From an uncultured Flavobacteriales bacterium (GTDB taxonomy: Bacteria > Bacteroidota > Bacteroidia > CAIKAF01), in the NCBI GenBank assembly GCA_903825395.1, contig CAIKAF010000009.1:1-46336 (forward strand): a stretch of DNA of 46,336 bases, given 5' to 3'. Each line of letters opens with the position of its first letter. Position 1 is the stretch's first letter. Below, one piece after another: positions 25,703 to 34,340 of this stretch. The notes under the pieces were generated by a model. The model was given only the letters and a program-made list of their open reading frames with translations. It made no database searches and was not told the origin of the DNA. Position numbers and translations under genes: made by a program.

Positions 25703-28700
25703 TTACACGGGTTGAGCGGTGTTCTGAGGGAATAAGGCATCCATCTGCTTCATTGCGCCTGCCATGTCGTTCACATTCTTAAAGAGCAGCATCAGACGGG
25801 TTTTTTGCTGCTTCATTTCAACATCCCTCCGTGTGCCCAACTGCTGCAAAATGGAAGTAAACAATCCTGAATTGTAATACGCGGCCCGTTCCTGCCCCGG
25901 AAACCCCGCTTGAAGCTGCCCGTTTTTAAGCACAATTCTTTCTATACCAAGGCTTTGTGCTTTCAGCCTTAGTTTCAGCGCCAACAATAAATCCTGGGCG
26001 GCGGCGGGCAAAGGTCCAAACCGATCCCGCAGCCGTTTTTCAAACCCTTCAATCTCATGATCCCGCTGCAGGCTGTCCAATTCCTTGTACAAGGCCAACC
26101 GCTCGGCCATATTGTCCACATAGGTTTCTGGCAACAGCACGGGTATATCGGTGTCAATTTGGCAATCTGCGGCCCATCTATGGTCTTCCGAGTTCAGTTC
26201 TTCTTTAAATTCTTCAGCAAAGATTTCTTCTTTTAGTTCCTGTATGGCTTCGGCCAATACCCTTTGATAGGTTTCATAGCCCATTTCATTCACAAATCCA
26301 CTTTGGTCGGCCCCCAGTAAATCTCCGGCGCCACGAATATCTAAGTCTTTCATGGCAATCAAAAATCCGCTGCCTAAATCAGAAAACTCAATCAAGGCTT
26401 GGAGTCTGCGCTTGCTTTCATCGGCCAATGCATGAAACGGTGGAGTAATAAGGTAACAATAGGCTTTTCGATTTCCCCGCCCCACCCGGCCGCGCATTTG
26501 ATGTAAATCGCTAAGCCCATAGCTGTGGGCCTCATTGATTAAAATGGTGTTGGCATTGGGAACATCCAAGCCGTTTTCAATGATGGAGGTGGACACAAGC
26601 ACATCAAAATCTCCGCGTATAAATTCCAACATGATTTCTTCCAGCGCCTTTCCGTCCATTTGCCCATGAGCGTACCGAATTCTGGCTTCCGGCACCAACC
26701 GTTGGAGCATGCCGGCTATTTCAGGCAAATTTTGAATCCGGTTGTGAAGAAAAAACACCTGACCCCCCCGTTCCAATTCATGGTAAAGGGCATCTCGGAT
26801 GAATTCTTCGTTAAAGCCTTTTAACTCGGTCAGAATGGGATATCGGTTTCCCGGCGGAGTTCGAATCACGCTCAAATCGCGGGCACCCAACAAGGAAAAT
26901 TGGAGCGTCCGAGGTATGGGCGTGGCCGACAAGGTTAAGGTATCCACATTGACCTTCAAGGTTTTTAATTTGTCTTTGGCATTGACTCCAAATTTTTGTT
27001 CCTCGTCAATAATCAGCAGCCCTAAGTCTTTGAACTTCACTTCTTGTCCCAGCAATTTGTGAGTCCCAATCAATACATCTACTTTCCCCGATGCCAAATC
27101 GGCTAAGATTTGCTTTTGTTCGGCTGAGCTGCGAAAGCGGTTGATGTATTCCACTCGACAAGGCAGGCCGGCATATCTTTTTTCAAAGGTTTTGTAGTGC
27201 TGCAAGGCCAGAATGGTGGTCGGTACTAAAACGGCCACCTGCTTATTGTCACACACCGCCTTGAAGGAGGCCCTCACTGCCACTTCGGTTTTTCCAAAGC
27301 CAACATCTCCGCACACCAAGCGATCCATGGGACGGATTTTTTCCATGTCGGCCTTGACTTCGCGGATGGCCTTGGCCTGGTCTTCGGTCTCTTCGAAGGA
27401 AAAGCTGCCTTCCAATTCATGCATCAGGTAATTGTCTGCCGCAAAGGCGTGTCCCTTTTCTTTTTGGCGCTGGGCATATAATTTTAATAAATCGTAGGCC
27501 AAGGCCTTTACTCTTGCTTTGGCCTTTGACTTCATGCTGGCCCAAGCGTTGGTGCCCAGTTTGCTTAAGCTGGGAGCCTTGGCGTCGCGACCGGAATGCC
27601 TGCTGATTCGGTGCAGGTGCTGAAGGGAAACAAAAACGGCATCTCCGTCTTTAAACAGCAATTTGATGACTTCTTGCTTTTTGCCTCCGTTGTCTTGAAT
27701 TTCGAGTCCGGCAAACCGGCACACCCCATGGTCGATATGGGTAACATAGTCGCCCGGCTGCAGTTCTGAAAGTTCCCGAATGGAAGCGGCTTGTTGTTTG
27801 CTGTAGCGGGATTTGATGCGAAAACGCCGATACCGTTCAAACAGTTCGTGGTCGGTATAACAGGCCCAACCCAATTCGGGAAACAGAACACCTTGACTTA
27901 AGCCTCGTTTTACCCAGATAAAGGGCAATTGATCGGCTCCCAGTTGAAATTGATCTTGAAAAATGGCAATCAAACGGTCGCGCTGAGGCTCCTGTTCGTA
28001 AAACATCAGAACGGTGGTCTTCTCCTGGGCCAATTGGGCCAAATGTTCTTGAAATAGATTGTATTTTTTATTGAAAACGGGCTGGCTTTTGGCCTGGAGG
28101 CGGCAGCGCACATCGCTTGGTTCGCCCGGCGCCTCGAATTGAATGTAGGCCTGAGAAAGCAGTTGAGCTGCAAAGGCGTGGCCCGACCACACTAGTTCTT
28201 CGGGGCTAGCCCTTTTCACAGGACTGTTTAATTCCTGGTAGATTGTTTGAGCTTCCAGCCATTTTTTATCCATACGAACGGCCGCATCTCGGGCATCATA
28301 GATCCACACCTCGGCCTGATTTCCTATAAATTCGAGTAGGGTTTTCCGTTCTTCTACTCCGGTTTTTTGTTCAATGGAGGGAAGCAAAACCACCTCGTTG
28401 ACCGAGCTGTGGCTCAGTTGAGATTCGGGGTCAAAGAATCGGATATCGGCAATGCTATCTCCGTCAAATTCCAGTCGGAAAGGTTGGTTGTGAGCGAAAG
28501 AGAACACATCCATTAATCCTCCGCGCAAGGCAAACTGCCCCGGTTCATAGACCAAATCATCGCGCTCAAAATCATAAGAAACCAGCAAATCAAATAAGAA
28601 ATCCATGTCTAGCCGGTCGCCAATGGCAATGCGGTGGCTACGGGCCTCGAGCTGAGTGCGGCTCACCACCTTTTCACAAATGGCTTCGGGATAAGTAACC

Positions 28701-29065
28701 AAACATAGGGGTCTTTTTTCCCGAATTCGGTTTAGGGCTTCGGCCCGAAGAAGCACGTTGGCGTTGTCCACATCGGGCTGGTCGTAAGCCCGGCGGTAGG
28801 TTTCAGGAAAAAACAGACTGGAATTAGGCGATAGGATGTTTTCCAAGTCGTTGTTCAGGTAGGCCGCCGACTCTTTGTCTTTGGCTACGAGTATTTGGTG
28901 GCGTTCGGATTGCAAAAATCGGGCGGCAACCAGAAAGGAAAGAGCAGAGCCGGCAAGGCCTTCAAGCCAAATTCGCCCGGTTTTTTCGCCGTTAAGCGCA
29001 TCTTGTTCACGTATCCAGCCTTTTACGCTCGCTAGAACCTCCTCCATTGGATTGAATCCATTCAT
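25703..29065 (-). CDS. mfd: Transcription-repair coupling factor
   Basis: The protein has about 1120 residues from ATG 29065; in-frame ATGs at 29119 and 29047 are alternatives. Numbering from 29119: UvrB-like N-terminal domains (ALRGGLMDVFSF near 198), the RNA-polymerase-interacting CarD-like domain at about 452-510 (GDYVTHIDHGVCRFAGLE), the helicase Walker A GDVGFGKTEVA at 604-614, DEEQ at 705-708, SATPIPRTLQ, and QMRGRVGRG in motif VI. A C-terminal TRCF domain follows. Mfd removes stalled RNA polymerase and recruits UvrA. I prefer 29065 because a perfect -7 box sits just before it. Confidence 0.95.
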   Translation of the reverse strand: MNGFNPMEEVLASVKGWIREQDALNGEKTGRIWLEGLAGSALSFLVAARFLQSERHQILVAKDKESAAYLNNDLENILSPNSSLFFPETYRRAYDQPDVDNANVLLRAEALNRIREKRPLCLVTYPEAICEKVVSRTQLEARSHRIAIGDRLDMDFLFDLLVSYDFERDDLVYEPGQFALRGGLMDVFSFAHNQPFRLEFDGDSIADIRFFDPESQLSHSSVNEVVLLPSIEQKTGVEERKTLLEFIGNQAEVWIYDARDAAVRMDKKWLEAQTIYQELNSPVKRASPEELVWSGHAFAAQLLSQAYIQFEAPGEPSDVRCRLQAKSQPVFNKKYNLFQEHLAQLAQEKTTVLMFYEQEPQRDRLIAIFQDQFQLGADQLPFIWVKRGLSQGVLFPELGWACYTDHELFERYRRFRIKSRYSKQQAASIRELSELQPGDYVTHIDHGVCRFAGLEIQDNGGKKQEVIKLLFKDGDAVFVSLQHLHRISRHSGRDAKAPSLSKLGTNAWASMKSKAKARVKALAYDLLKLYAQRQKEKGHAFAADNYLMHELEGSFSFEETEDQAKAIREVKADMEKIRPMDRLVCGDVGFGKTEVAVRASFKAVCDNKQVAVLVPTTILALQHYKTFEKRYAGLPCRVEYINRFRSSAEQKQILADLASGKVDVLIGTHKLLGQEVKFKDLGLLIIDEEQKFGVNAKDKLKTLKVNVDTLTLSATPIPRTLQFSLLGARDLSVIRTPPGNRYPILTELKGFNEEFIRDALYHELERGGQVFFLHNRIQNLPEIAGMLQRLVPEARIRYAHGQMDGKALEEIMLEFIRGDFDVLVSTSIIENGLDVPNANTILINEAHSYGLSDLHQMRGRVGRGNRKAYCYLITPPFHALADESKRRLQALIEFSDLGSGFLIAMKDLDIRGAGDLLGADQSGFVNEMGYETYQRVLAEAIQELKEEIFAEEFKEELNSEDHRWAADCQIDTDIPVLLPETYVDNMAERLALYKELDSLQRDHEIEGFEKRLRDRFGPLPAAAQDLLLALKLRLKAQSLGIERIVLKNGQLQAGFPGQERAAYYNSGLFTSILQQLGTRRDVEMKQQKTRLMLLFKNVNDMAGAMKQMDALFPQNTAQPV

Positions 29066-29069
29066 ATAG

Positions 29070-29077
29070 CAAAGGTA
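29070..29077 (-). promoter_or_regulatory. -7 box immediately before the preferred mfd start (predicted leaderless)
   Basis: The minus strand reads TACCTTTG, a perfect match, followed by CTAT and then ATG at 29065. The box lies inside the longer open frame starting at 29119, which argues against that longer start. Confidence 0.55.
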
Positions 29078-29175
29078 GGGGTTGGGCAGGATAAATGCGG
29101 GATGCCGAATGGTAATCATTATAATTTATTCCTAATCCATCCCTTTTTTTTAAATTTGAAAAAAAATAATCTAAA

Positions 29176-29838
29176 GTGAATTTCAATAGAATTTATGAGT
29201 ATCGTTTCAGATCAACCAGTGCTGTCAAAAAAGAAATTTTTTGGGACGTTTTAAGCCATCATTTATTTTACCGTTATTTAGGTTCGCCGAAAAAGATTTT
29301 AGATCCAGCAGGTGGAAAATGTGAATTTATTAACTCTGTTCCTTCAAAAGAAAAATGGGCAATTGATTTAGAAGAAAGCTTTATCCTTAAATTTGCAAAT
29401 AGTAATGTGAAAACTATTATTGGGTCAAATTTAGAAGTTGAAATACCCGAAAATTATTTTGATGGAATTTTCATAAGTAATTTTTTAGAGCATCTTAAAT
29501 CCCAAGAAGAAGTTTCATTATTTCTTACTAAGATGAATAAAGCCATGACAAAAAATGGAAAAATTGTTGTTATGGGGCCGAATTTTAAGTATAGTTATAA
29601 AAATTATTTTGACTTTGCAGATCACAGTGTTATTCTAACCGAATTAGGTTTGGCTGAACATCTTTATGGGGCAGGCTTTGAAATTGAAAAAGTAATTCCT
29701 CGTTTTCTTCCACTTTCTTTTAGAAGCAACCGTTTAATCCCTATTAATAAATTTATAATTACATTTTATTTGTATTTTCCTTTTTCATGGAGATTTTTCG
29801 GGCAACAATTTTTGGTTGTCGGTCAAAAAAAAATTTAG
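29176..29838 (+). CDS. AT-rich class I SAM-dependent methyltransferase
   Basis: The protein has 220 residues and starts with GTG at 29176. The core resembles Methyltransf_11-type proteins: KKILDPAGGKCEFINSV takes the place of motif I, IDLEES matches motif II, and FDGIFISNFLEHL with KMNKAMTKNGKIVVMGPNF covers motifs IV-V. The glycine-rich loop is DPAGGKCEF rather than the usual GxGxG, so SAM binding should be checked. The gene is much more AT-rich than its neighbours and stands alone between mfd (divergent) and the glycan block (convergent), which suggests recent transfer. A glycan- or lipid-modifying role is inference. Confidence 0.75.
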   Translation: MNFNRIYEYRFRSTSAVKKEIFWDVLSHHLFYRYLGSPKKILDPAGGKCEFINSVPSKEKWAIDLEESFILKFANSNVKTIIGSNLEVEIPENYFDGIFISNFLEHLKSQEEVSLFLTKMNKAMTKNGKIVVMGPNFKYSYKNYFDFADHSVILTELGLAEHLYGAGFEIEKVIPRFLPLSFRSNRLIPINKFIITFYLYFPFSWRFFGQQFLVVGQKKI

Positions 29839-29940
29839 TGTTCAGTTTTTTTTCTTTTTTTGCTGCGTTAATTTTAGGATCAGCATAAGCGTTTTGTTAA
29901 AAATCCACTTTTCCTATAATCCACTTATTTTTTTTCACTA

Positions 29941-30087
29941 CGCCCGGCGGCGGGATTGAACAGGGTTGCCCGCAAGGGTGCCGGCGGCAGGTGGCGCGTG
30001 GCGAGGAGGCGACCTTGGGAGCCACCGCAGACCGCTGCCAGCCCACCCGCAAACGCGGACAACCCGTGAAAGCCCGATAACCGCCCC
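29941..30087 (-). repeat. GC-rich interspersed hairpin element, copy 2
   Basis: This 147-bp element lies in the opposite orientation to copies 1 and 3, in the gap between the convergent methyltransferase and GT4 genes. On the minus strand it starts GGGGCGGTTATCGGGCTTTC, has the exact core GGCTCCCAAGGTCGCC (plus-strand 30008-30023), and ends CAATCCCGCCGCCGGGCG. Plus-strand arms GGGTTGCCCGC (29963-29973) and GCGGACAACCC (30055-30065) pair over 11 bp with one G-U. Confidence 0.75.
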
Positions 30088-30092
30088 AAAAA

Positions 30093-31331
30093 TTAATGCG
30101 ATTTCAACAGCTCAACGTACACCTCGTGATACAACTGAACGCCCCGGCTCAGCGAAAAGGCCTCGACGGCTCCGCCACGGCAGTGCTTAAATCCCTGATT
30201 GCGTTCGCTTTGCCAGTGCTGAATGGCGGTTTGATAGGCCCCCGAATTGAACTCCGGTATCAGAATTCCGCTGCGATAACGTCCAACTAGAGCATCGGTA
30301 TCGCCAACGCCGGTGTTGCAAAAAACCGGAATATTCATGGCCATCAATTCTCCCTGCTTGGTGGGGCTGCTGGCCTGCTTGGAATAGCTTGGGCGAATGA
30401 AGAAAACGGCGGCATCGGCCGAGCTCATGGCCAGAGGCAATTCCGCCCGGGAAAAACCCTCCACCAAAATCCGTTCGGCAGGAATCTTGCGCTGCCTCGC
30501 CGCAGACCAAACCGCATCAGAGTTGTCACGCGTGGCCAGCAAAAGGCGGGCTTCCGGCTCAAGCAAAAGAAATTCACTGAAAAAATCCAGCATCTCGTTC
30601 AGCATGTACCAGGTGCCGAGCGAACCCACATACATTAGAAGGGGGGCTGAGGGCGGCACATGGCGGACTTCCCGCCACTGCTGCCGCTGAACAGCGGTCC
30701 AGGAATCCGGATTGAAAAGCTCCAAATCGGTACAACAAGGAATAACCGTACAGGGTTTTAGGCTTAACCCATGCCGGGGCAGCATTTCCTGCATGATGGT
30801 TTTGCCTTTTTCGGTTAAGCTAATGACATGGTCTGCCCTAGATAAGAGCTTTAATTCCAGGCGTTTAAAGTAACGGTACACGACCCCAAACAAAGGGTGT
30901 TCTTTTTTCCACAATCCGGCATCGGCGCGTTCGTCCGGAAAAAAGCCCCGCATATCAAACAAGAATGGTATTCCTTTTTTTTGCCAGTAAAGGCCTTGAG
31001 GGGCGGTAATGTAGCCGCGGCAATGCAGCAATTGAAAGGGCCGTTTTCGGAACAGTTTTTTCAACTGCCGACCCAACCGCCACTGGTCGTATAGCGTCGA
31101 TAAAACCGGGGGTGATTTTGTGTAGGATATGGGCTGCCAATCAATGCCATGCCGTTGGCATTCGGCCTGCAGTCTTTCTTTGTGCCGGGCAAAAAGAGCG
31201 GGTTTTTCAAATGAAATCAGGGTGTATGACCAGCCCAATGCCGATAGTCCTTTTACATAGGGAAGCACCTGCGCTTCGCCCAAGGGGTCGCTTAATCCGT
31301 CGTACGACAAGAAGACCACATGTTTATTCAT
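30093..31331 (-). CDS. Family 4 glycosyltransferase
   Basis: This is a 412-residue GT-B fold protein. The N-terminal domain begins VVFLSYDGLSDPLGEAQVLPY, with a long FDMRGFFPDERADAG segment. The C-terminal domain starts LLMYVGSLGTWY near residue 225 and contains the donor-site SYSKQASSPTKQGELMAMNIPV near 320-340, close to the EX7E-type pattern of GT4. It is cytoplasmic and likely builds a surface glycan. Its ATG overlaps the asnB stop by 8 bp, making it the last gene of a four-gene cluster. Donor and acceptor are unknown. Confidence 0.85.
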   Translation of the reverse strand: MNKHVVFLSYDGLSDPLGEAQVLPYVKGLSALGWSYTLISFEKPALFARHKERLQAECQRHGIDWQPISYTKSPPVLSTLYDQWRLGRQLKKLFRKRPFQLLHCRGYITAPQGLYWQKKGIPFLFDMRGFFPDERADAGLWKKEHPLFGVVYRYFKRLELKLLSRADHVISLTEKGKTIMQEMLPRHGLSLKPCTVIPCCTDLELFNPDSWTAVQRQQWREVRHVPPSAPLLMYVGSLGTWYMLNEMLDFFSEFLLLEPEARLLLATRDNSDAVWSAARQRKIPAERILVEGFSRAELPLAMSSADAAVFFIRPSYSKQASSPTKQGELMAMNIPVFCNTGVGDTDALVGRYRSGILIPEFNSGAYQTAIQHWQSERNQGFKHCRGGAVEAFSLSRGVQLYHEVYVELLKSH

Positions 31332-33168
31332 GGTAGTTCATCCATTGATTAAACACCAACAGCAGCCAAACGCGGTTGTAGGCCAAGGTATTGCCCCGGC
31401 GAAAAGCGTTCAAGTGGCGCAGGGATTCTTTGCGGTCAAGAAGGCCATGTCGGTAGGCATCTGTGTCCAACACCCATTGATCGACCAAGTGTTTGCCTTC
31501 TTTTTGTAGCCATGAGGCCAAGGGCACAGAGAATCCCCATTTGGGGCGCTGAAACAATTCTGCCGGCAAGTATTTGTACAGCAGTTGTTTCAAAAGGTAT
31601 TTTTCGTGTCCGTTCTGCCATTTTAAGGCATCGGGAAGTCCGAGGGCAAATTCCACCACCCGATAATCCAACAAAGGCACGCGGGCTTCCAAGCTGTTGG
31701 CCATGGTGGCGCGGTCTACCTTCACCAGCAAATCATCGGGCAGATAGCCCGTCAAGTCGAAAAAAGCCTGCCGGGCTGGGGCTGAACGCAAATCCAAAAC
31801 AGGCGAACTTCTCCAAGCCGAAAGACGGTCGGTCGGTATGCGCCCGGTAAGTCGGGCCACTTCTTCGGCACGAAACAGATATTGTTCTTGGCTGAAAATA
31901 TGGGCTTGTTGGGCAATGCCTTTGGGGGCAGGCCGAAGCAAACGGGCGACGCGCCGTTCGCGGGCCCTACCCAAGCTGAGCAATCCGGCTAAGCCGGATT
32001 GAAAGGCAGGATTGGACCATGGGGAGCGGCTTAGCCGATCGGCCCAGCGGTAGGCTCCATAACCCCAAAAGAGCTCATCTCCGCCGTCGCCGGTCAGCAC
32101 CATGCTTACCTCTTCCCGAGCCAGCTTCGATACGGCTAAGGTGGGTAAGGCCGAGGAATCGGCAAAGGGTTCTGAAAAGATTTCCGGCAAGCGGGGCACC
32201 CATTCCAAGGCAAAATCAGGCTGAAGGGTGAACGTGGTGTGCTTGGTTTTTAATTGACGGGCGACAGCCTCGGCATAAACCGATTCGTTGTGGCTGGCGG
32301 CCGGCATAGCAATGGAAAAGGTGCGCAACCCCGGGCCATATTTTTTGGCAGCAATGGCGGTAATCAGGCTGGAGTCAACGCCCCCGCTTAAAAAAGTTCC
32401 GAAAGGCACATCGGATACAAGGCGGGCATCTACCGATGATTCCAGTAAGGTTTGAAGGGTCTGCAATGCCGCTGACTCAGAAATTGAACCTGCGGAATGC
32501 ATGGGCGGACTCCACCAAACGCGCGGCTCAGAAGCTCGCCCCTGCTGTACCTTTAATACATGTCCGGGGGGCAAGGAAAGTATGCCTTTGCGTATGCTGT
32601 TGTGGCCAGGAACGAAACCCAAGTGAAAGAATGCCGCCACCGATTCGGGATTCAGCTCTGGTTTGGCATCTGCAAATACCGAGAGGTCTGAGCCAAATCG
32701 GAAATTCTGCCGGGCATCCTGTCCATAATACAAGGGTTTTATACCCAGTCGATCGCGGATAAGCCAAAGCACCTCTTCCGCATGGTCGTAAATGCCTATG
32801 GCAAACATGCCGTTCAATTGAGGCAGCATATCGAGGCCATAAACAGCGAACATTTCCAGCAACACTTCGGTGTCAGAGCGGCTGTGGAAGAGGCTGTGCC
32901 CTTGGTCTTGAAGGCCTTGCTTTAGGTCAAGAAAATTATAGATTTCACCATTGAAAACCATAGAAAATCGGCGGCAATGGCTTTGGATGGGTTGGTTGCC
33001 CGCAGAACTTAGATCCAAGATGCTGAGGCGGCGGTGCCCCAAGGCCAAATTCCGTTCTGGGATACGCAGAACACCCTGATGATCAGGGCCTCTGTGTTTA
33101 AGCCCTTGCGTCATCGCTTCGATGCAATCTGCCGCATCGGGGCCCCATATTCCGGCAATTCCACACAT
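31324..33168 (-). CDS. asnB: Asparagine synthetase B (glutamine-hydrolysing) family
   Basis: The protein has 614 residues. The N-terminal Ntn glutaminase domain has the nucleophile Cys2 (MCGIAGIWGP), GHRRLSILD at 44-52 and NGEIYN at 73-78. The synthetase domain has the ATP pyrophosphatase loop SGGVDSS at 261-267 and VLTGDGGDELFWGYGAYR. It transfers ammonia from glutamine to an AMP-activated carboxylate. Position inside a glycosyltransferase cluster suggests either a biosynthetic asparagine synthetase or an amidase of uronic-acid sugars as in O-antigen loci; the sequence does not decide this. It overlaps the GT4 downstream by 8 bp. Confidence 0.9.
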   Translation of the reverse strand: MCGIAGIWGPDAADCIEAMTQGLKHRGPDHQGVLRIPERNLALGHRRLSILDLSSAGNQPIQSHCRRFSMVFNGEIYNFLDLKQGLQDQGHSLFHSRSDTEVLLEMFAVYGLDMLPQLNGMFAIGIYDHAEEVLWLIRDRLGIKPLYYGQDARQNFRFGSDLSVFADAKPELNPESVAAFFHLGFVPGHNSIRKGILSLPPGHVLKVQQGRASEPRVWWSPPMHSAGSISESAALQTLQTLLESSVDARLVSDVPFGTFLSGGVDSSLITAIAAKKYGPGLRTFSIAMPAASHNESVYAEAVARQLKTKHTTFTLQPDFALEWVPRLPEIFSEPFADSSALPTLAVSKLAREEVSMVLTGDGGDELFWGYGAYRWADRLSRSPWSNPAFQSGLAGLLSLGRARERRVARLLRPAPKGIAQQAHIFSQEQYLFRAEEVARLTGRIPTDRLSAWRSSPVLDLRSAPARQAFFDLTGYLPDDLLVKVDRATMANSLEARVPLLDYRVVEFALGLPDALKWQNGHEKYLLKQLLYKYLPAELFQRPKWGFSVPLASWLQKEGKHLVDQWVLDTDAYRHGLLDRKESLRHLNAFRRGNTLAYNRVWLLLVFNQWMNYHE

Positions 33169-33200
33169 ACATTTATCTACTGTGCTGCAAGATAATGAGA

Positions 33201-34340
33201 TTAGGCGGGTTGAATGCGGTTGTAGTGCAGCAAGAGCTGGTCAACATAGGATTCAATCCCAAATCCGGCAGCAAAAGCCATGGCCTGTTGGCGCGCTTCC
33301 TGCTGTTGTTTTTGGCTGCCCATCCAATCCCGAATGGCGGTTCCAACGTGCATGGGCGTCGAATTCAAGGGCAACAACCGGCCTGTTCTGCCATCTGAAA
33401 TCAATTCCCGATTTCCACCGGCATCCAGCGCAACCACCGAAAGGCCGGAGGCCATGGCTTCAATTAAAACCAGGCCGAAGGGTTCTTCCCAAGCGGTGTG
33501 CAAATACAGGTCGGCCTCTTTATACTGCAGTTCTATGTCAGTGATATTGCCTAAAAAAATTACCTTTTCGCTTAAGCCCAGGGTTCGAACCTGTTCCTGG
33601 ACTTCGGCTTTCAGGGGGCCATCGCCGGCCAAGGTTAGCCGGGCGTCCAGGCCTAGGTTTAGCAATTCCTGCAAAACCAGTACCGCCAATTTTTGGTTTT
33701 TTTTGGGGACGAAACTGCCCACGTTGATGAGGCGGAGAGGGCTTCCGGGAATCCATTCCGCGCGCAGGGGATGGGAAAACCGAGTTAGGGGAATGGCATT
33801 TTTTAAGAGGGCAATGCGGGAATGCATGGCAGAGGGCAGAACGGTTTTCAGGTAGGCCTGGGTGTCTTCGGAGATGGCCAGGAAGTGGTTGTTGGTTTTG
33901 CGGAAGGACGTCAATAGCGTGGTGCGGGTTGCCCTTTGGATCCAATCCGATTTTTTAATGAAACCCAAGGGGCGTTTCAGTTGCCGCATGTTGTCGTGCA
34001 TGGTTGAGATGTTTGCCCAGGTTGATGGGCGGAACAGACCTCGAACCAGCTCCGACTCAAACAAATGAGCATGAAGAATGTCTGGGTTAAAAGAAGCAAT
34101 GGCGGATTCCAATTTGTGAATCTGATACTCAGGGGGCCCCAACAATCGAAGCCGAACTTGAGCAGGAACATAGAAACACTGGTTAAGTTCGGTTGCCTTG
34201 TAATCTGCTACGGGCTGGAAATAAAAAATTCTTGACTCTATCCCCGGCCTTTGATTCAATTCGGAATTGATGTTCAAGGTTAAGCGCTCTGCCCCCCCTT
34301 GACTCAACTGTGGAATGATATGAGCTACCCGTTGTATCAT
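33201..34340 (-). CDS. Family 4 glycosyltransferase (tandem paralogue 1)
   Basis: This 379-residue GT-B protein has VAHIIPQLSQGGAERLTLNI at the start and SRFRK-type basic residues mid-protein. LRLINVGSFVPKKNQKLAVLV opens the C-terminal domain, and EPFGLVLIEAMASGLSVVALD provides the donor-binding EX7E motif. Many blocks match the upstream gene: HVxP..xQGGAE, PDIxHxHLFxxELV, STxHDNMxQL, NRFLAxSxDTxAYLKxVLP. The two are therefore duplicates that have diverged. They overlap by 4 bp. Successive sugar additions on one glycan are plausible. Confidence 0.87.
   Translation of the reverse strand: MIQRVAHIIPQLSQGGAERLTLNINSELNQRPGIESRIFYFQPVADYKATELNQCFYVPAQVRLRLLGPPEYQIHKLESAIASFNPDILHAHLFESELVRGLFRPSTWANISTMHDNMRQLKRPLGFIKKSDWIQRATRTTLLTSFRKTNNHFLAISEDTQAYLKTVLPSAMHSRIALLKNAIPLTRFSHPLRAEWIPGSPLRLINVGSFVPKKNQKLAVLVLQELLNLGLDARLTLAGDGPLKAEVQEQVRTLGLSEKVIFLGNITDIELQYKEADLYLHTAWEEPFGLVLIEAMASGLSVVALDAGGNRELISDGRTGRLLPLNSTPMHVGTAIRDWMGSQKQQQEARQQAMAFAAGFGIESYVDQLLLHYNRIQPA

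Noticed and set aside
29966-30290. Open frames over GC-rich element copy 2
   Set aside because: Same reason: low-complexity products over a repeat, one of them antisense to the GT4 gene.
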